Assembly (NCBI RefSeq): GCF_013386765.1
Contig: NZ_JACARE010000023.1
Location: forward strand, 1-64,000
Length of the DNA: 64,000 bases
Origin: Pseudomonas yamanorum
GTDB lineage: Bacteria; Pseudomonadota; Gammaproteobacteria; Pseudomonadales; Pseudomonadaceae
Reading direction: 5' to 3'
Below are positions 43,056 through 51,665 of the stretch, piece after piece. Under the pieces are notes generated by a model that had not been told where the DNA came from, did not search any database, and saw only the letters and a list, made by a program, of their open reading frames with translations. The position numbers were made by a program, and so were the translations under genes. Position 1 is the stretch's first letter. Every line of letters begins with the position of its first letter.

Positions 43056-43071
43056 GTCTCTTTTTTGAGAC
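43056..43071. promoter_or_regulatory. candidate enhancer (UAS) site 2, GTCTC-N6-GAGAC
   Basis: Perfect inverted repeat GTCTC-TTTTTT-GAGAC, the last base lying in the stop codon of the activator gene. A further GAGAT-TTGT element precedes it. It shares arm sequence and spacing with the site at 42909 and lies about 240 bp upstream of the predicted transcription start. Confidence 0.55.
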
Positions 43072-44468
43072 TAGGCGATACCCAGAGCAACCATCTTCTT
43101 GTACAAGGTAGACCTGCCAAGCCCCAGCCGCTTCGCCGCCTCCACCACATTCCCCTCACACTGCTTCAACGCCGCCCCAATCACCTGCCGATCAAACCGC
43201 TCCCGGGCCGCGCTGAAACTCTCGCCCTCAACGGTCTCTACCGAACTGTGCTCCACCGGACTGAACGTACCAATGGCTGCGCGAATTTCACTGGCATCCA
43301 GCACCAGGCCGTCACTCAACAACGCCGCCCGCTCCAGCACATTGCGCAGCTCGCGGATATTGCCCGGCCACGCATGCTGTGCCAACAACGCCAAGGCCTC
43401 GCGGTCCAGCTCATGCTGGCTGCGCAACTCCTCCAGGATCGCCTCACTCAACGCCGGCAAATCATCCAGCCGGGCGCGCAACGGCGGCACCTGGATCGGC
43501 AGCACATTCAGCCGGTAATACAGGTCTGCCCGAAACTCGCCGCGCTTGATCGCCGCTTCAAGATCCATCGACGTGGCGGCAATCACCCGCACATCACTGT
43601 GGATCATCTCGTTGGAGCCCACCGGCTCGAACTCTTTCTCCTGCAACACCCGCAGCAGCTTGCTTTGCAGCGGCAGGGGCATGTCGCCGATCTCATCGAG
43701 AAACAGCGTGCCGCCCTGGGCAATCTGCAGCTTGCCGGGACGACCCTTGCGGTCGGCCCCGGTAAACGCGCCCGGCGCGGTACCGAAGAATTCTGCTTCC
43801 AGCAGGTCGTGGGGAATCGCCGCGCTGTTGATGCTCACAAACGCCTTGTGCGCCCGGGGCGAGGCGCCGTGAATCGCCTGGGCCAGCAATTCCTTGCCGG
43901 TGCCGGTTTCCCCCAGCAGCAACACCGGCGACTCCGCACTCGCACTGCGCCGCGCCCGGCGTTTGACTTCCAGGCTGGCCGCGCTGGTGCCGATAAAGTG
44001 CGCGAAGTTGTATTTGCTCTGCCGTGACCTCAGCAGCGAACGGGTAGAGGCCAGTTCCTGCTGCATGCTCAGGTAGCGCTCGATCAGCGGCGACAGGTTG
44101 CGCAGCTCATCAAACAGCGCAAACCCGATGGCGCCGATCACCTTGCCCCCATCGTCGTGGATCGGCAGGCGCATCACCACCAGCGGGCCCTTGGGGGTGT
44201 CCTGGATATCCAGCAGAATCGGCTGGTCATTGCGCACCACCTGGCGCAGCAGGCTGTTGGAAATCACCTGCTCGCAGGGTTGGCCGATGGCTTCGTCGGC
44301 GCTTTTCAGGCCGAAGCGCTTGGCGTAGCGCTCGTTCATCCAGACGATATTCGCGTCGCCGTCGACAATCACCGTGCCTTCGCTGGACTGCTCGATGATC
44401 TCGAACAATGACTGGATCGCCAGACCACGAACGTGCTGGTAATCCTTGAGGCTTTCGCTGTTGTTCAT
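43071..44468 (-). CDS. hbcR: sigma-54-dependent activator of 3-hydroxybutyrate genes (HbcR-like)
   Basis: A 465-residue enhancer-binding protein. A PAS sensor domain (SSEGTVIVDGDANIVWMNERYA) covers about residues 15-120. The AAA+ domain has Walker A LLLGETGTGKELLAQ, the sigma-54 contact loop GAFTGADRKGR and Walker B GGTLFLDEIGDM; a Fis-type HTH (EAAKRLGLGRSTLYKKM) forms the C-terminus. Established knowledge: P. aeruginosa PA2005 (HbcR) with RpoN activates the bdhA-permease genes in response to 3-hydroxybutyrate. The same gene set and a matching promoter here support the assignment. Confidence 0.88.
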   Translation of the reverse strand: MNNSESLKDYQHVRGLAIQSLFEIIEQSSEGTVIVDGDANIVWMNERYAKRFGLKSADEAIGQPCEQVISNSLLRQVVRNDQPILLDIQDTPKGPLVVMRLPIHDDGGKVIGAIGFALFDELRNLSPLIERYLSMQQELASTRSLLRSRQSKYNFAHFIGTSAASLEVKRRARRSASAESPVLLLGETGTGKELLAQAIHGASPRAHKAFVSINSAAIPHDLLEAEFFGTAPGAFTGADRKGRPGKLQIAQGGTLFLDEIGDMPLPLQSKLLRVLQEKEFEPVGSNEMIHSDVRVIAATSMDLEAAIKRGEFRADLYYRLNVLPIQVPPLRARLDDLPALSEAILEELRSQHELDREALALLAQHAWPGNIRELRNVLERAALLSDGLVLDASEIRAAIGTFSPVEHSSVETVEGESFSAARERFDRQVIGAALKQCEGNVVEAAKRLGLGRSTLYKKMVALGIA

Positions 44469-44502
44469 GGGCGGGACCGCTAAAAATAATGATGAGAATA
44501 TG

Positions 44503-44576
44503 CCCCTGTAGGAGCCGGCTTGCCGGCGATGGCAATCTTGAGGACGCCATCGCCGGCAAGCCGGCTCCTACAGGGG
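44503..44576. repeat. REPIN (TGTAGGAGCCGGCTTGCC arm type) overlapping a stop codon
   Basis: Perfect 31-bp arms at 44503-44533 and 44546-44576 with a 12-nt loop, the shortest loop of the set. Its right arm contains the TAG stop of the yejF-like gene (44568-44570, minus strand) and the three preceding codons, so the REPIN defines that protein's last residues. It also lies 34 bp upstream of the hbcR-like start. Confidence 0.92.
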
Positions 44577-46145
44577 GATGTGCGCTGCGGCCAGCAGTTC
44601 CCGGGTGTAGGGGTGTTGAGGCGCGGCAAACACTTCATCGCTGGGCCCGCGTTCCACCACCTTGCCGTCCTTGATCACGATCATGTCGTGGGCCAGGGCC
44701 CGCACCACGGCCAGGTCATGGCTGATAAACAGGTAGGTCAGGCCGTACTTTTCCTGTAGCTCAAGCAGCAGGGCGACTACCTGTTTCTGCACGGTACGGT
44801 CCAACGCCGAGGTGGGCTCGTCCAGCAGGATCAGCGCCGGCTTGAGCACCAGGGCGCGGGCGATGGCGATGCGCTGACGCTGGCCGCCGGAGAATTCGTG
44901 GGGGTAGCGATGGCGGCTGGCGGGATCCAGGCCCACATCCTCCAGCACGCGGATCACTTGGGCTTCGCGGTCCTTGAGGCTGCACGGGGCATGCACTTCC
45001 AGGCCTTCGCTGATGATCTGCGCCACCGACATCCGCGGGCTGAGGCTGCCGAACGGGTCCTGGAACACCACCTGCATCTGCTTGCGCCACGGCTGCATCT
45101 GCTTTTGCGTCAGGCCCTCGAGCGCTTCGCCCTGGAAGCGAATCGCGCCGCTGGCATCCAGCAGGCGCAAGATCGCCTGGCCCAGGGTGGACTTGCCCGA
45201 GCCGGACTCGCCGACAATCCCCAGCGTCTTGCCGCGCTGCACCGTCAGGCTGATGCCGTCCACCGCCTGCAGGTACTGTTTGCGCCGGAACAGCCCGCCG
45301 CCCAGCGGGAACTGCACGCTCAGGTCGTCCACCTGCAGCACCGTCTCGCGCACCTCGTGATTCAAGACGATGCCTGCCGGCTCGGCATCCAGCAGAAGGC
45401 GGCTGTAAGGGTGCTGCGGGGCGCAGAACAGGGTCTCGCATTCGGCTTGCTCGACAATCTCCCCGGCCTTCATCACGCACACCCGTTGGGCAATGCTGCG
45501 CACCAGGTTGAGGTCGTGGCTGATCAGCAGCAGCGACATGCCCAGGCGTTGTTGCAGGGACTTGAGCAGCAGCAGGATCTTGCGCTGCACCGTCACATCC
45601 AGCGCGGTGGTGGGTTCGTCGGCAATCAACAGTTCCGGCTCGCAGGCCAGGGCCATGGCGATCATTACCCGCTGGCGCTGGCCGCCGGAGAGTTGATGAG
45701 GGTAGGCCTTGAGGCGTTCCCGGGGCTTCTGGATGCCCACCAGTTCCAGCAATTCAAGGATCCGCGCCTGGGCTTGTTTGCCGCCCAGGCCCTTGTGCAG
45801 CAGCAGGGTTTCGCCGATCTGCTTCTCGATGCTGTGCAGCGGATTGAGGGAGGTCATCGGCTCCTGGAAGATCATCGCAATCCGGTTGCCCCGCAGTTTT
45901 TGCAGGGTGGCGGGGGAGGCGCCGAGCAGTTCCTGGCCGCGATAGCGCACCGATCCGGTGGTTTCGGTGCCGGCCTCGGGCAGCAGTTGCAGGATCGAAT
46001 GGGCGGTCACCGACTTGCCCGAACCCGACTCGCCCACCAGCGCCAGGCATTCGCCGGGGCGTACGTCGAGGCACAGCTTGCGCACCACGGTCTGGCCATT
46101 GAAGGCGACGCTCAGATCGCGAATCTCGATCAGGTTTTCAGTCAT
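44568..46145 (-). CDS. yejF: peptide ABC transporter with two fused ATPase domains (YejF-like)
   Basis: A 525-residue protein with two complete ABC cassettes. Walker A GESGSGKSVTA is near residue 37 and GESGSGKSTLG near 320, the signatures are LSGGQRQRVMIAMALA and FSGGQRQRIAIARALV, and Walker B LLIADEPTTALD and LILLDEPTSALD. This dual arrangement is typical of YejF, which powers uptake of peptides and microcin C-type compounds. The ATG at 46145 has GAAGGG seven bases upstream; an ATG at 46160 overlaps the yejE-like stop (ATGA) and is also possible. The last codons and stop lie in a REPIN. Confidence 0.92.
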   Translation of the reverse strand: MTENLIEIRDLSVAFNGQTVVRKLCLDVRPGECLALVGESGSGKSVTAHSILQLLPEAGTETTGSVRYRGQELLGASPATLQKLRGNRIAMIFQEPMTSLNPLHSIEKQIGETLLLHKGLGGKQAQARILELLELVGIQKPRERLKAYPHQLSGGQRQRVMIAMALACEPELLIADEPTTALDVTVQRKILLLLKSLQQRLGMSLLLISHDLNLVRSIAQRVCVMKAGEIVEQAECETLFCAPQHPYSRLLLDAEPAGIVLNHEVRETVLQVDDLSVQFPLGGGLFRRKQYLQAVDGISLTVQRGKTLGIVGESGSGKSTLGQAILRLLDASGAIRFQGEALEGLTQKQMQPWRKQMQVVFQDPFGSLSPRMSVAQIISEGLEVHAPCSLKDREAQVIRVLEDVGLDPASRHRYPHEFSGGQRQRIAIARALVLKPALILLDEPTSALDRTVQKQVVALLLELQEKYGLTYLFISHDLAVVRALAHDMIVIKDGKVVERGPSDEVFAAPQHPYTRELLAAAHIPL

Positions 46146-46156
46146 CTCAAAGCCCT

Positions 46157-47179
46157 TCATGAGCGTGGATCGAAGGCGTCACGCAACGCCTCGCCGATAA
46201 ACACCAGCAACGACAGGATCAGCGCCAGGGTGAAGAACGCGGTCAGCCCCAGCCACGGCGCTTGCAGGTTCTGCTTGCCCTGGGCGATCAGTTCCCCCAG
46301 GGACGCGCTGCCGGCGGGCATGCCGAAGCCAAGGAAGTCCAGGGCGCTCAAGGTGGAAATCGCCCCGGTCAAAATGAACGGTAAGTAGCTCAGGGTGGCG
46401 GTCATTGCGTTCGGCAGGATGTGCCGGCGGATGATCTTGCCGTCCCCCAGGCCCAGCGCCCGCGCAGCCTTGACGTACTCCAGGTTGCGCCCCCGCAGGA
46501 ACTCGGCGCGCACCACGTCCACCAGCGCCAGCCACGAAAACAGCGCCATGATCCCCAGCAACCACCAGAAGTTCGGCTCGACAAACCCCGACAGGATGAT
46601 CAGCAAATACAGCACCGGCAGCCCGGACCACACTTCCAGGATGCGTTGCCCGAGCAAGTCGACCCAGCCACCGTAGTAACCCTGCAAGGCCCCGGCGGCG
46701 ATGCCGATGGCGGCGCTGATGGCGGTGAGGGCCAGGGCAAACAGGATCGACACCCGTGCGCCGAAGATCACCCGCGCCAGCACGTCGCGGGACTGGTCGT
46801 CGGTGCCCAGCCAGTTCACGCTCGAGGGCGGGCTGGGGGCAGGGCGGGTCAGTTCATAGTTGGGCGTGTCGTCGCTGAACGGGATCGGCGGGAACAGCAT
46901 CCATCCGCCGTCCTTCTTGATCAGGTTCTGCACGTACTCACTGCGGTAATCCGCCTGGAACGGCAGTTGCCCGCCGAACTCCTGCTCGGTGTAGCGCTTG
47001 AACACCGGGAAATACAGTTCGTTCTGGTAGCTGAGCACCAAGGGTTTGTCGTTGGCGATCAACTCGCCGCCGAGGGTCAGGATAAACAGGCCGATAAACA
47101 GCCACAGCGACCACCAGCCGCGTCGGTTTTTCTTGAAGCGTTCAAAGCGTCGACGGGCCACGGGAGAAAGCTTGAGCAT
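46157..47179 (-). CDS. yejE: peptide ABC transporter permease (YejE-like)
   Basis: A 340-residue permease with the YejE/OppC layout. A basic N-terminus (ARRRFERFKKNRRGWWSLWLF) precedes the first membrane segment, then a long periplasmic loop to about residue 130 with NWLGTDDQSRDVLARVIFG, and four or five further segments. The coupling loop is EYVKAARALGLGDGKIIRRHILPNA. GEALRDAFDPRS is the standard C-terminus. It overlaps the yejB-like gene upstream by one base and has ATGA overlap with yejF. Confidence 0.92.
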   Translation of the reverse strand: MLKLSPVARRRFERFKKNRRGWWSLWLFIGLFILTLGGELIANDKPLVLSYQNELYFPVFKRYTEQEFGGQLPFQADYRSEYVQNLIKKDGGWMLFPPIPFSDDTPNYELTRPAPSPPSSVNWLGTDDQSRDVLARVIFGARVSILFALALTAISAAIGIAAGALQGYYGGWVDLLGQRILEVWSGLPVLYLLIILSGFVEPNFWWLLGIMALFSWLALVDVVRAEFLRGRNLEYVKAARALGLGDGKIIRRHILPNAMTATLSYLPFILTGAISTLSALDFLGFGMPAGSASLGELIAQGKQNLQAPWLGLTAFFTLALILSLLVFIGEALRDAFDPRS

Positions 47180-48240
47180 CAGGCGTTCCTCGCGGCGAAG
47201 TCGATACGCGGGTCCACCAGGGTGTAGCAGAGGTCACCGATGAGTTTTATCAAGAGGCCAAACAACGTGAAGATAAACAACGAACCGAATACCACCGGAT
47301 AGTCCCGTGAAACTGCGGCTTCGTAGCTCATGCGGCCGAGGCCATCGAGGGAGAAAATCACCTCGATCAGCAACGAACCGGCAAAGAACACCGCGATAAA
47401 CGCTTGGGGAATCCCCGAGATCACCAGCAGCATGGCGTTGCGAAACACATGCCCGTACAGCACCCGGCGTTCGCTCAAGCCTTTGGCTCGGGCGGTGACC
47501 ACGTATTGGCGGGTGATTTCATTGAGGAACGAGTTTTTGGTGAGAATGGTCAAGGTGGCGAAACCGCCGATCACCAGGGCGCTGACCGGCAACACCAGGT
47601 GCCAGAAGTAGTCGGCGATCTTGCCGACGGTGCTCAACTGGTCGAAGTTTTCCGAGACCAGCCCGCGCACCGGGAACCAGTTCAGCGAGGTGCCGCCGGC
47701 GAATACCACGATCAGGAACATCGCAAACAGGAACGCCGGCATCGCATAACCAATCACGATCGCGGTGCTGCTCCACACATCAAAACTGCTGCCATGACGC
47801 ACCGCCTTGCGTATCCCCAGGGGGATCGACACCAGGTAGGTGATCAAGGTGGCCCACAGCCCGAGGGAAATGGTCACCGGCATCTTTTCCAGGATCAGGT
47901 CGATCACGCTTTTGCCACGGAAGAAGCTGTTGCCGAAATCCAGTTGGGCGTAGCTCTTGAGCATCAGCCACAAGCGTTCCGGGGCGGACTTGTCGAAGCC
48001 GTATTGTTTTTCGATTTCCTGGATCAGTTTCGGGTCCAGGCCACGGCTGGCCCGTGAGCCGACGGCGGCACCATCACCGCCGCCCGTACCGATGCCACCG
48101 CCGCCAATCCCCTGGAGGTGGGCGATGGCTTGTTCCACCGGCCCGCCGGGCGCGGCCTGGACGATGACGAAGTTCACCAGCAGGATAATCACCAGGGTGG
48201 GAATGATCAGCAGCAAGCGCCGCACGATATAGGCAAACAT
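47179..48240 (-). CDS. yejB: peptide ABC transporter permease (YejB-like)
   Basis: A 353-residue permease of the OppB/YejB type. FAYIVRRLLLIIPTLVIILL is the first membrane segment. A glycine-rich insert (GIGGGGIGTGGGDG) occurs near residues 44-60 in the first periplasmic loop, and the coupling motif QYVVTARAKGLSERRVLYGHVFRNA near 240. The Gly-rich insert is variable in YejB proteins. It forms the channel with the YejE-like protein and overlaps both neighbours by one base. Confidence 0.92.
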   Translation of the reverse strand: MFAYIVRRLLLIIPTLVIILLVNFVIVQAAPGGPVEQAIAHLQGIGGGGIGTGGGDGAAVGSRASRGLDPKLIQEIEKQYGFDKSAPERLWLMLKSYAQLDFGNSFFRGKSVIDLILEKMPVTISLGLWATLITYLVSIPLGIRKAVRHGSSFDVWSSTAIVIGYAMPAFLFAMFLIVVFAGGTSLNWFPVRGLVSENFDQLSTVGKIADYFWHLVLPVSALVIGGFATLTILTKNSFLNEITRQYVVTARAKGLSERRVLYGHVFRNAMLLVISGIPQAFIAVFFAGSLLIEVIFSLDGLGRMSYEAAVSRDYPVVFGSLFIFTLFGLLIKLIGDLCYTLVDPRIDFAARNA

Positions 48241-50099
48241 CAGCGGGCTCCCGGGCGTTTGGTCAGTTCGGCTTTCATCTGTTCATTGGTCAACGGCGTG
48301 GGGCTGATTTCCCACCAGGTTTCCAGGGCTTCATCGGTCTTGGCTTCTACGGCCGGGCGGCCGAAACGGTTCCACCACGCGGCGGAAGTGCCGGGCGGGT
48401 AGTAGTTGGGAATCCACAGGTAATTCCATTGCAGTACGCGGTCCAGGGCATGGGCGTAACTGAGCATCTGCGACTGGGTGTTGGCCTTCACCAGGCCGTT
48501 GATCAGGCTGTCGACGGCCGGGTCCTTGAGCACCATGTAGTTGTTGGCGCCGGTATCAAACGCTGCGGCGGAACCGAAGTAGTTGTACAGCTCCATCCCC
48601 GGCGAGGTGGTGACCGGGAAGCCGGTGACGATCATGTCGTAGTCCCGGGTCATCAGGCGGTTGACGTATTGCGAGGAGTCGATACGCCGGATGTTGAGGG
48701 TGATGCCGATCTGCGCCAGGTTGCGCTTGTACGGCAACAACAGGCGCTCAAGGCCGTTCTGTGCGTTGAGGAAGGTGAACTCCAGCGGCTCTCCCTCGGC
48801 ATTCACCAGCTTGTCACCGTCGGGCTTCCAGCCGGCCTGCTCCAGCAGCGCCAGGGCTTGCAGCTGCTTGTCGCGGATCATCCCGGTGCCGTCGGTGGTG
48901 GGGGCCTTGAATACCTGGGTGAAGACTTCGTCGGGAATCTGCCCGCGCAGGGGTTCCAGGATCGCCAGTTCCTGGGCGTCCGGCAGTTGGGTTGCCGCCA
49001 GTGGGCTGTTGGAGAAAAAGCTCTGCTGGCGGATGTACATGTTGCGCATCATCTGCCGGTTGGCCCACTCGAAGTCCCACAGCATCGCCAGCGCCTGGCG
49101 CACGCGGCGGTCCTTGAACATCGGTTTTTGCACGTTGAACACGTAACCCTGGGCCGGCTGCGGCGCCTCCTTGGCCAGGTGCGCACGTTGCAGGCGGCCA
49201 TCGTCGAGGGCCGGGCCGTTGTAGCCGATGGAGTAGCCGGTGGCGGAGAATTCGCGGTTGAAGTCGTAGGCACCGCCCCGCAGTACCTGGCGCGCCACCT
49301 CGGTGTCGCCGAAGTATTCCAGGCTCAGGTGATCGAAGTTGTACAGGCCACGGCTGATGGGCAGGTCCTTGCCCCACCAGTTCGGGTCGCGCTTGAAGGT
49401 GATGGTGTTGCCGGCATCCACCTTGCTGATGGTGTAGGGGCCGCTGCCTAGGGGAATCTCGTAGCCGCCGCCGTCGGCGAAGTCGCGGGTCTTCCACCAA
49501 TGCTCGGGAAACACCGGCAGGGTGGCGACGTCCAGGGGCAGGGTGCGGTTTTCATTGCTTGCGAAATCGAAGCGCACCTGGCGCGGGCCTTCGACCTCGA
49601 CGTGTTTCACGTCGGCGAACAGCGTGCGGTAGCGCAGGCTGCCCTGGGTCATCAGCAGGTCGAAGCTGTAGCGCACGTCTTCGGCGGTGATCGGCTGGCC
49701 ATCGGCGAAGCGCGCCTTGGGGTTCAGGTAAAAACGCAGGGACAGACCGTCGTCTGACCGCTCCATCTTTTCCGCCACCAGGCCGTAGACCGTGTAGGGC
49801 TCGTCCAGCGAGCGCAGGGCCAGGGGCGAATACAGCCAGCCGTCGACCTGGCTCACGCCAATGCCTTTGTCGCCATAGGGCAGCACATGGTCGTAGCGCC
49901 CGATCTCGATGGCCGAGCGTCGCAGGCTGCCGCCCTTGGGGGCGTTGGGGTTGGCGTAGTCGAAGTGGGTGAAGCCGGGTTGGTATTTGGCCGGTTCGCC
50001 ATACACGGTCAGCGCCGATTGCGGCGCGGCGATCACGGCGGTGCTGGCCAGCAGCAGGGCCAGGGTGGAGCAAAACAGGGTAGAAAAAGCGACTCGCAT
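48240..50099 (-). CDS. yejA: peptide ABC transporter substrate-binding protein (YejA-like)
   Basis: A 619-residue SBP_bac_5 protein with a signal peptide (MRVAFSTLFCSTLALLLASTAVIAA, cleaved near residue 25). The mature part has GFTHFDYANPNAPKGGSLR, the family's conserved early segment, and WLYSPLALRSLDEPYTVYGLVAEKME. C-terminal FGRPAVEAKTDEALETWW is also typical. It delivers peptide-like ligands to YejBEF. The 139-bp upstream gap contains a GTACGC-TAAGC-GCGTAC palindrome (50139-50155) that might be an operator or part of the promoter, and a hairpin at 50187-50216. Confidence 0.9.
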   Translation of the reverse strand: MRVAFSTLFCSTLALLLASTAVIAAPQSALTVYGEPAKYQPGFTHFDYANPNAPKGGSLRRSAIEIGRYDHVLPYGDKGIGVSQVDGWLYSPLALRSLDEPYTVYGLVAEKMERSDDGLSLRFYLNPKARFADGQPITAEDVRYSFDLLMTQGSLRYRTLFADVKHVEVEGPRQVRFDFASNENRTLPLDVATLPVFPEHWWKTRDFADGGGYEIPLGSGPYTISKVDAGNTITFKRDPNWWGKDLPISRGLYNFDHLSLEYFGDTEVARQVLRGGAYDFNREFSATGYSIGYNGPALDDGRLQRAHLAKEAPQPAQGYVFNVQKPMFKDRRVRQALAMLWDFEWANRQMMRNMYIRQQSFFSNSPLAATQLPDAQELAILEPLRGQIPDEVFTQVFKAPTTDGTGMIRDKQLQALALLEQAGWKPDGDKLVNAEGEPLEFTFLNAQNGLERLLLPYKRNLAQIGITLNIRRIDSSQYVNRLMTRDYDMIVTGFPVTTSPGMELYNYFGSAAAFDTGANNYMVLKDPAVDSLINGLVKANTQSQMLSYAHALDRVLQWNYLWIPNYYPPGTSAAWWNRFGRPAVEAKTDEALETWWEISPTPLTNEQMKAELTKRPGAR

Positions 50100-50186
50100 T
50101 ATCAGCCTTGGGCGCCGGGTGAAGAGGTAAAGGGATTTGTACGCTAAGCGCGTACGCCTCGCCAGTCATCACACTGTCTCGGATGC

Positions 50187-50220
50187 ACAACGGCCCACCA
50201 AAAGGCGGGCCGTTGTTTTA
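50187..50220. terminator. hairpin between parvulin and yejA-like genes
   Basis: Thirteen-base arms ACAACGGCCCACC (50187-50199) and GGCGGGCCGTTGT (50204-50216), one mismatch, with an AAAA loop. The plus-strand side is followed by TTTTAA and the minus-strand side lacks a T-run. It could stop transcription from the parvulin gene before yejA, but the minus-strand tail is not ideal, so intrinsic termination on that strand is only likely, not clear. Confidence 0.55.
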
Positions 50221-50239
50221 AACATTAGCGCGGACCGAA

Positions 50240-50521
50240 TCAGTCCTGACGGCTGGTCACTTCCAGCAGGTGATAACCGAACTGGGTTTTCACCGGGCCT
50301 TGCACGGTGTTGACCGGGGCGCTGAACACGACGGTGTCGAATTCCTTGACCATTTGGCCCGGGCCGAACGAACCCAGGTCGCCGCCTTGACGGCTGGACG
50401 GGCAGGACGAGTTGGCTTTGGCAACTTCGGCGAAGTCGGCGCCGCCTTCGATTTGCGCTTTCAGTTCGTTGCACTTGTCTTCGGTGGCAACGAGGATGTG
50501 ACGGGCGGTGGCTTTGGCCAT
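50240..50521 (-). CDS. ppiC: small cytosolic parvulin-type peptidyl-prolyl isomerase (PpiC-like)
   Basis: A 93-residue single-domain parvulin. It opens ATARHILVATEDKCNELK, has CPSSRQGGDLGSFGPGQMV as central signature, and ends FGYHLLEVTSRQD. The ATG at 50521 is preceded by a strong AAGGAGATACC ribosome site. It is closer in sequence to E. coli PpiC (by memory of CPSGKRGGDLG-type motif and GPGQMV) than its paralog at 35480. A hairpin follows the stop. Confidence 0.92.
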   Translation of the reverse strand: MAKATARHILVATEDKCNELKAQIEGGADFAEVAKANSSCPSSRQGGDLGSFGPGQMVKEFDTVVFSAPVNTVQGPVKTQFGYHLLEVTSRQD

Positions 50522-50618
50522 GAGGGGTATCTCCTTGGGTAAAAATGCTGAGCGTACCGGATTCAGGTGGTTATTTCCTGGCAAAGTTCCCCAAGAATGA
50601 CCCGCAGCCTCACGAGCG

Positions 50619-50744
50619 CCCCCCCGTAGCAGCTGTCGAGCCCCAGCGAGGCTGCGTTAGCCGCACCACCGCTGTTGCGCCAGGCACGAGATCGGGTCGC
50701 TACCAACCCAGCCTCGCTGGGGCTCGACAGCTGCTACGGGGGGG
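50619..50744. repeat. REPIN (GTAGCAGCTGTCGAGCCCC arm type)
   Basis: Perfect 36-bp arms at 50619-50654 and 50709-50744, each bordered by a run of seven C or G, enclose a 54-nt loop. The arm contains CAGCTGTCGAGCCCCAGCG, related to the class at 20237. It ends five bases from the stop of the LuxR-family gene. Confidence 0.92.
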
Positions 50745-50748
50745 TGGG

Positions 50749-51609
50749 TCAGGTGTGGCGGGCCATTACGCCGCTGTGGGTCAGCCAATCGATAAACAGC
50801 GCAAACAGCTCCGCCTGGGAATTGATCTCAAGCTTCGTGTACAGATGCTTGCGGTGCATGCGCACGGTCTCCGGGGAGATGCCCAGCACCTGCGCGGTGG
50901 ATTTCACCGAGTGCCCGCGCAGGATCAGGTGGGCAATTTCCCGCTCGCGTACCGTCAACACGCCGCTGCCAAAATGCATGAACGCCGCTTCAATCTGCTG
51001 ATGCACCTGGGTCTGGGTGAAGGCCTCGTCGCTGATCACCTTGCACAGCCCGCCCGTGGTGCCGAAGCGGCGCAGCAGTTCGCGCACGATCGGTTGTGCG
51101 GTTCGCTGCAGCGCCAGGTGTTCGTCGCTGAACTGGCCGGCACTCAGGCCCTGGAACATGCACAGGGAAATCTTGCTGTTGGGGCACAGGTCGACGATGT
51201 AGTAGCTCTCCTGGGCGCCGCCGCTGCGCAGGTAGTAGGTCTTGTAGTACTCGCTGTTGAAGAAGTCGTCCGGGGCAATCTGGGCCAGGTGGTAGAAGCC
51301 TTCGGCCAGGCCCTTGTCTACCGCGAGGCAGAAGGGGTCCAGCAGGTAGCCCCGGGAAAAGTAGCGGTTGATGATTTCTTCGTAGTGCGGCCGGGGGATG
51401 CCTTGCTGGTAGAGCAAGTGCGGCGCCTGGCCCTGGCGCTCCAGGCTGATCATCATCGATTCGATCGGGGTCAGGGCGCTGAGGGCGCAGGCCAGGTGTT
51501 CAAGGAAGGTCGCTTCGTCAACGCTGGCGAAGGCATGGGCCAACGCGCCATTCCAGGCGTCAAGCACCTGGAAAGACGGGGCAGGGCAGTGATCGGCATT
51601 CTGGTTCAT
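50749..51609 (-). CDS. LuxR-family transcriptional regulator
   Basis: A 286-residue regulator with a C-terminal GerE/LuxR helix-turn-helix (LTVREREIAHLILRGHSVKS, LGISPETVRMHRKHLYTKL) and an N-terminal 200-residue domain that I do not recognise as an autoinducer-binding or receiver domain. No luxI gene is near. I chose the ATG at 51609; the longer frame runs into the aminotransferase gene. It ends at the REPIN and starts 56 bp after the aminotransferase stop, so it may regulate that gene and the polyamine-binding protein gene. Confidence 0.85.
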   Translation of the reverse strand: MNQNADHCPAPSFQVLDAWNGALAHAFASVDEATFLEHLACALSALTPIESMMISLERQGQAPHLLYQQGIPRPHYEEIINRYFSRGYLLDPFCLAVDKGLAEGFYHLAQIAPDDFFNSEYYKTYYLRSGGAQESYYIVDLCPNSKISLCMFQGLSAGQFSDEHLALQRTAQPIVRELLRRFGTTGGLCKVISDEAFTQTQVHQQIEAAFMHFGSGVLTVREREIAHLILRGHSVKSTAQVLGISPETVRMHRKHLYTKLEINSQAELFALFIDWLTHSGVMARHT

Positions 51610-51665
51610 GCCGGCCAGTCTACCCGCCGGCCAGGGCCCCGGCAAAAGCACCGAGGCGCCGGGGT

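Noticed and set aside
50140..50190. Possible sequencing-adapter remnant: a minus-strand frame begins with the residues MCIRDS, known from transposase-adapter artefacts
   Set aside because: The DNA (TTGTGCATCCGAGACAG) differs from the adapter end ATGTGTATAAGAGACAG at four positions and overlaps a native hairpin arm, so it is coincidence.
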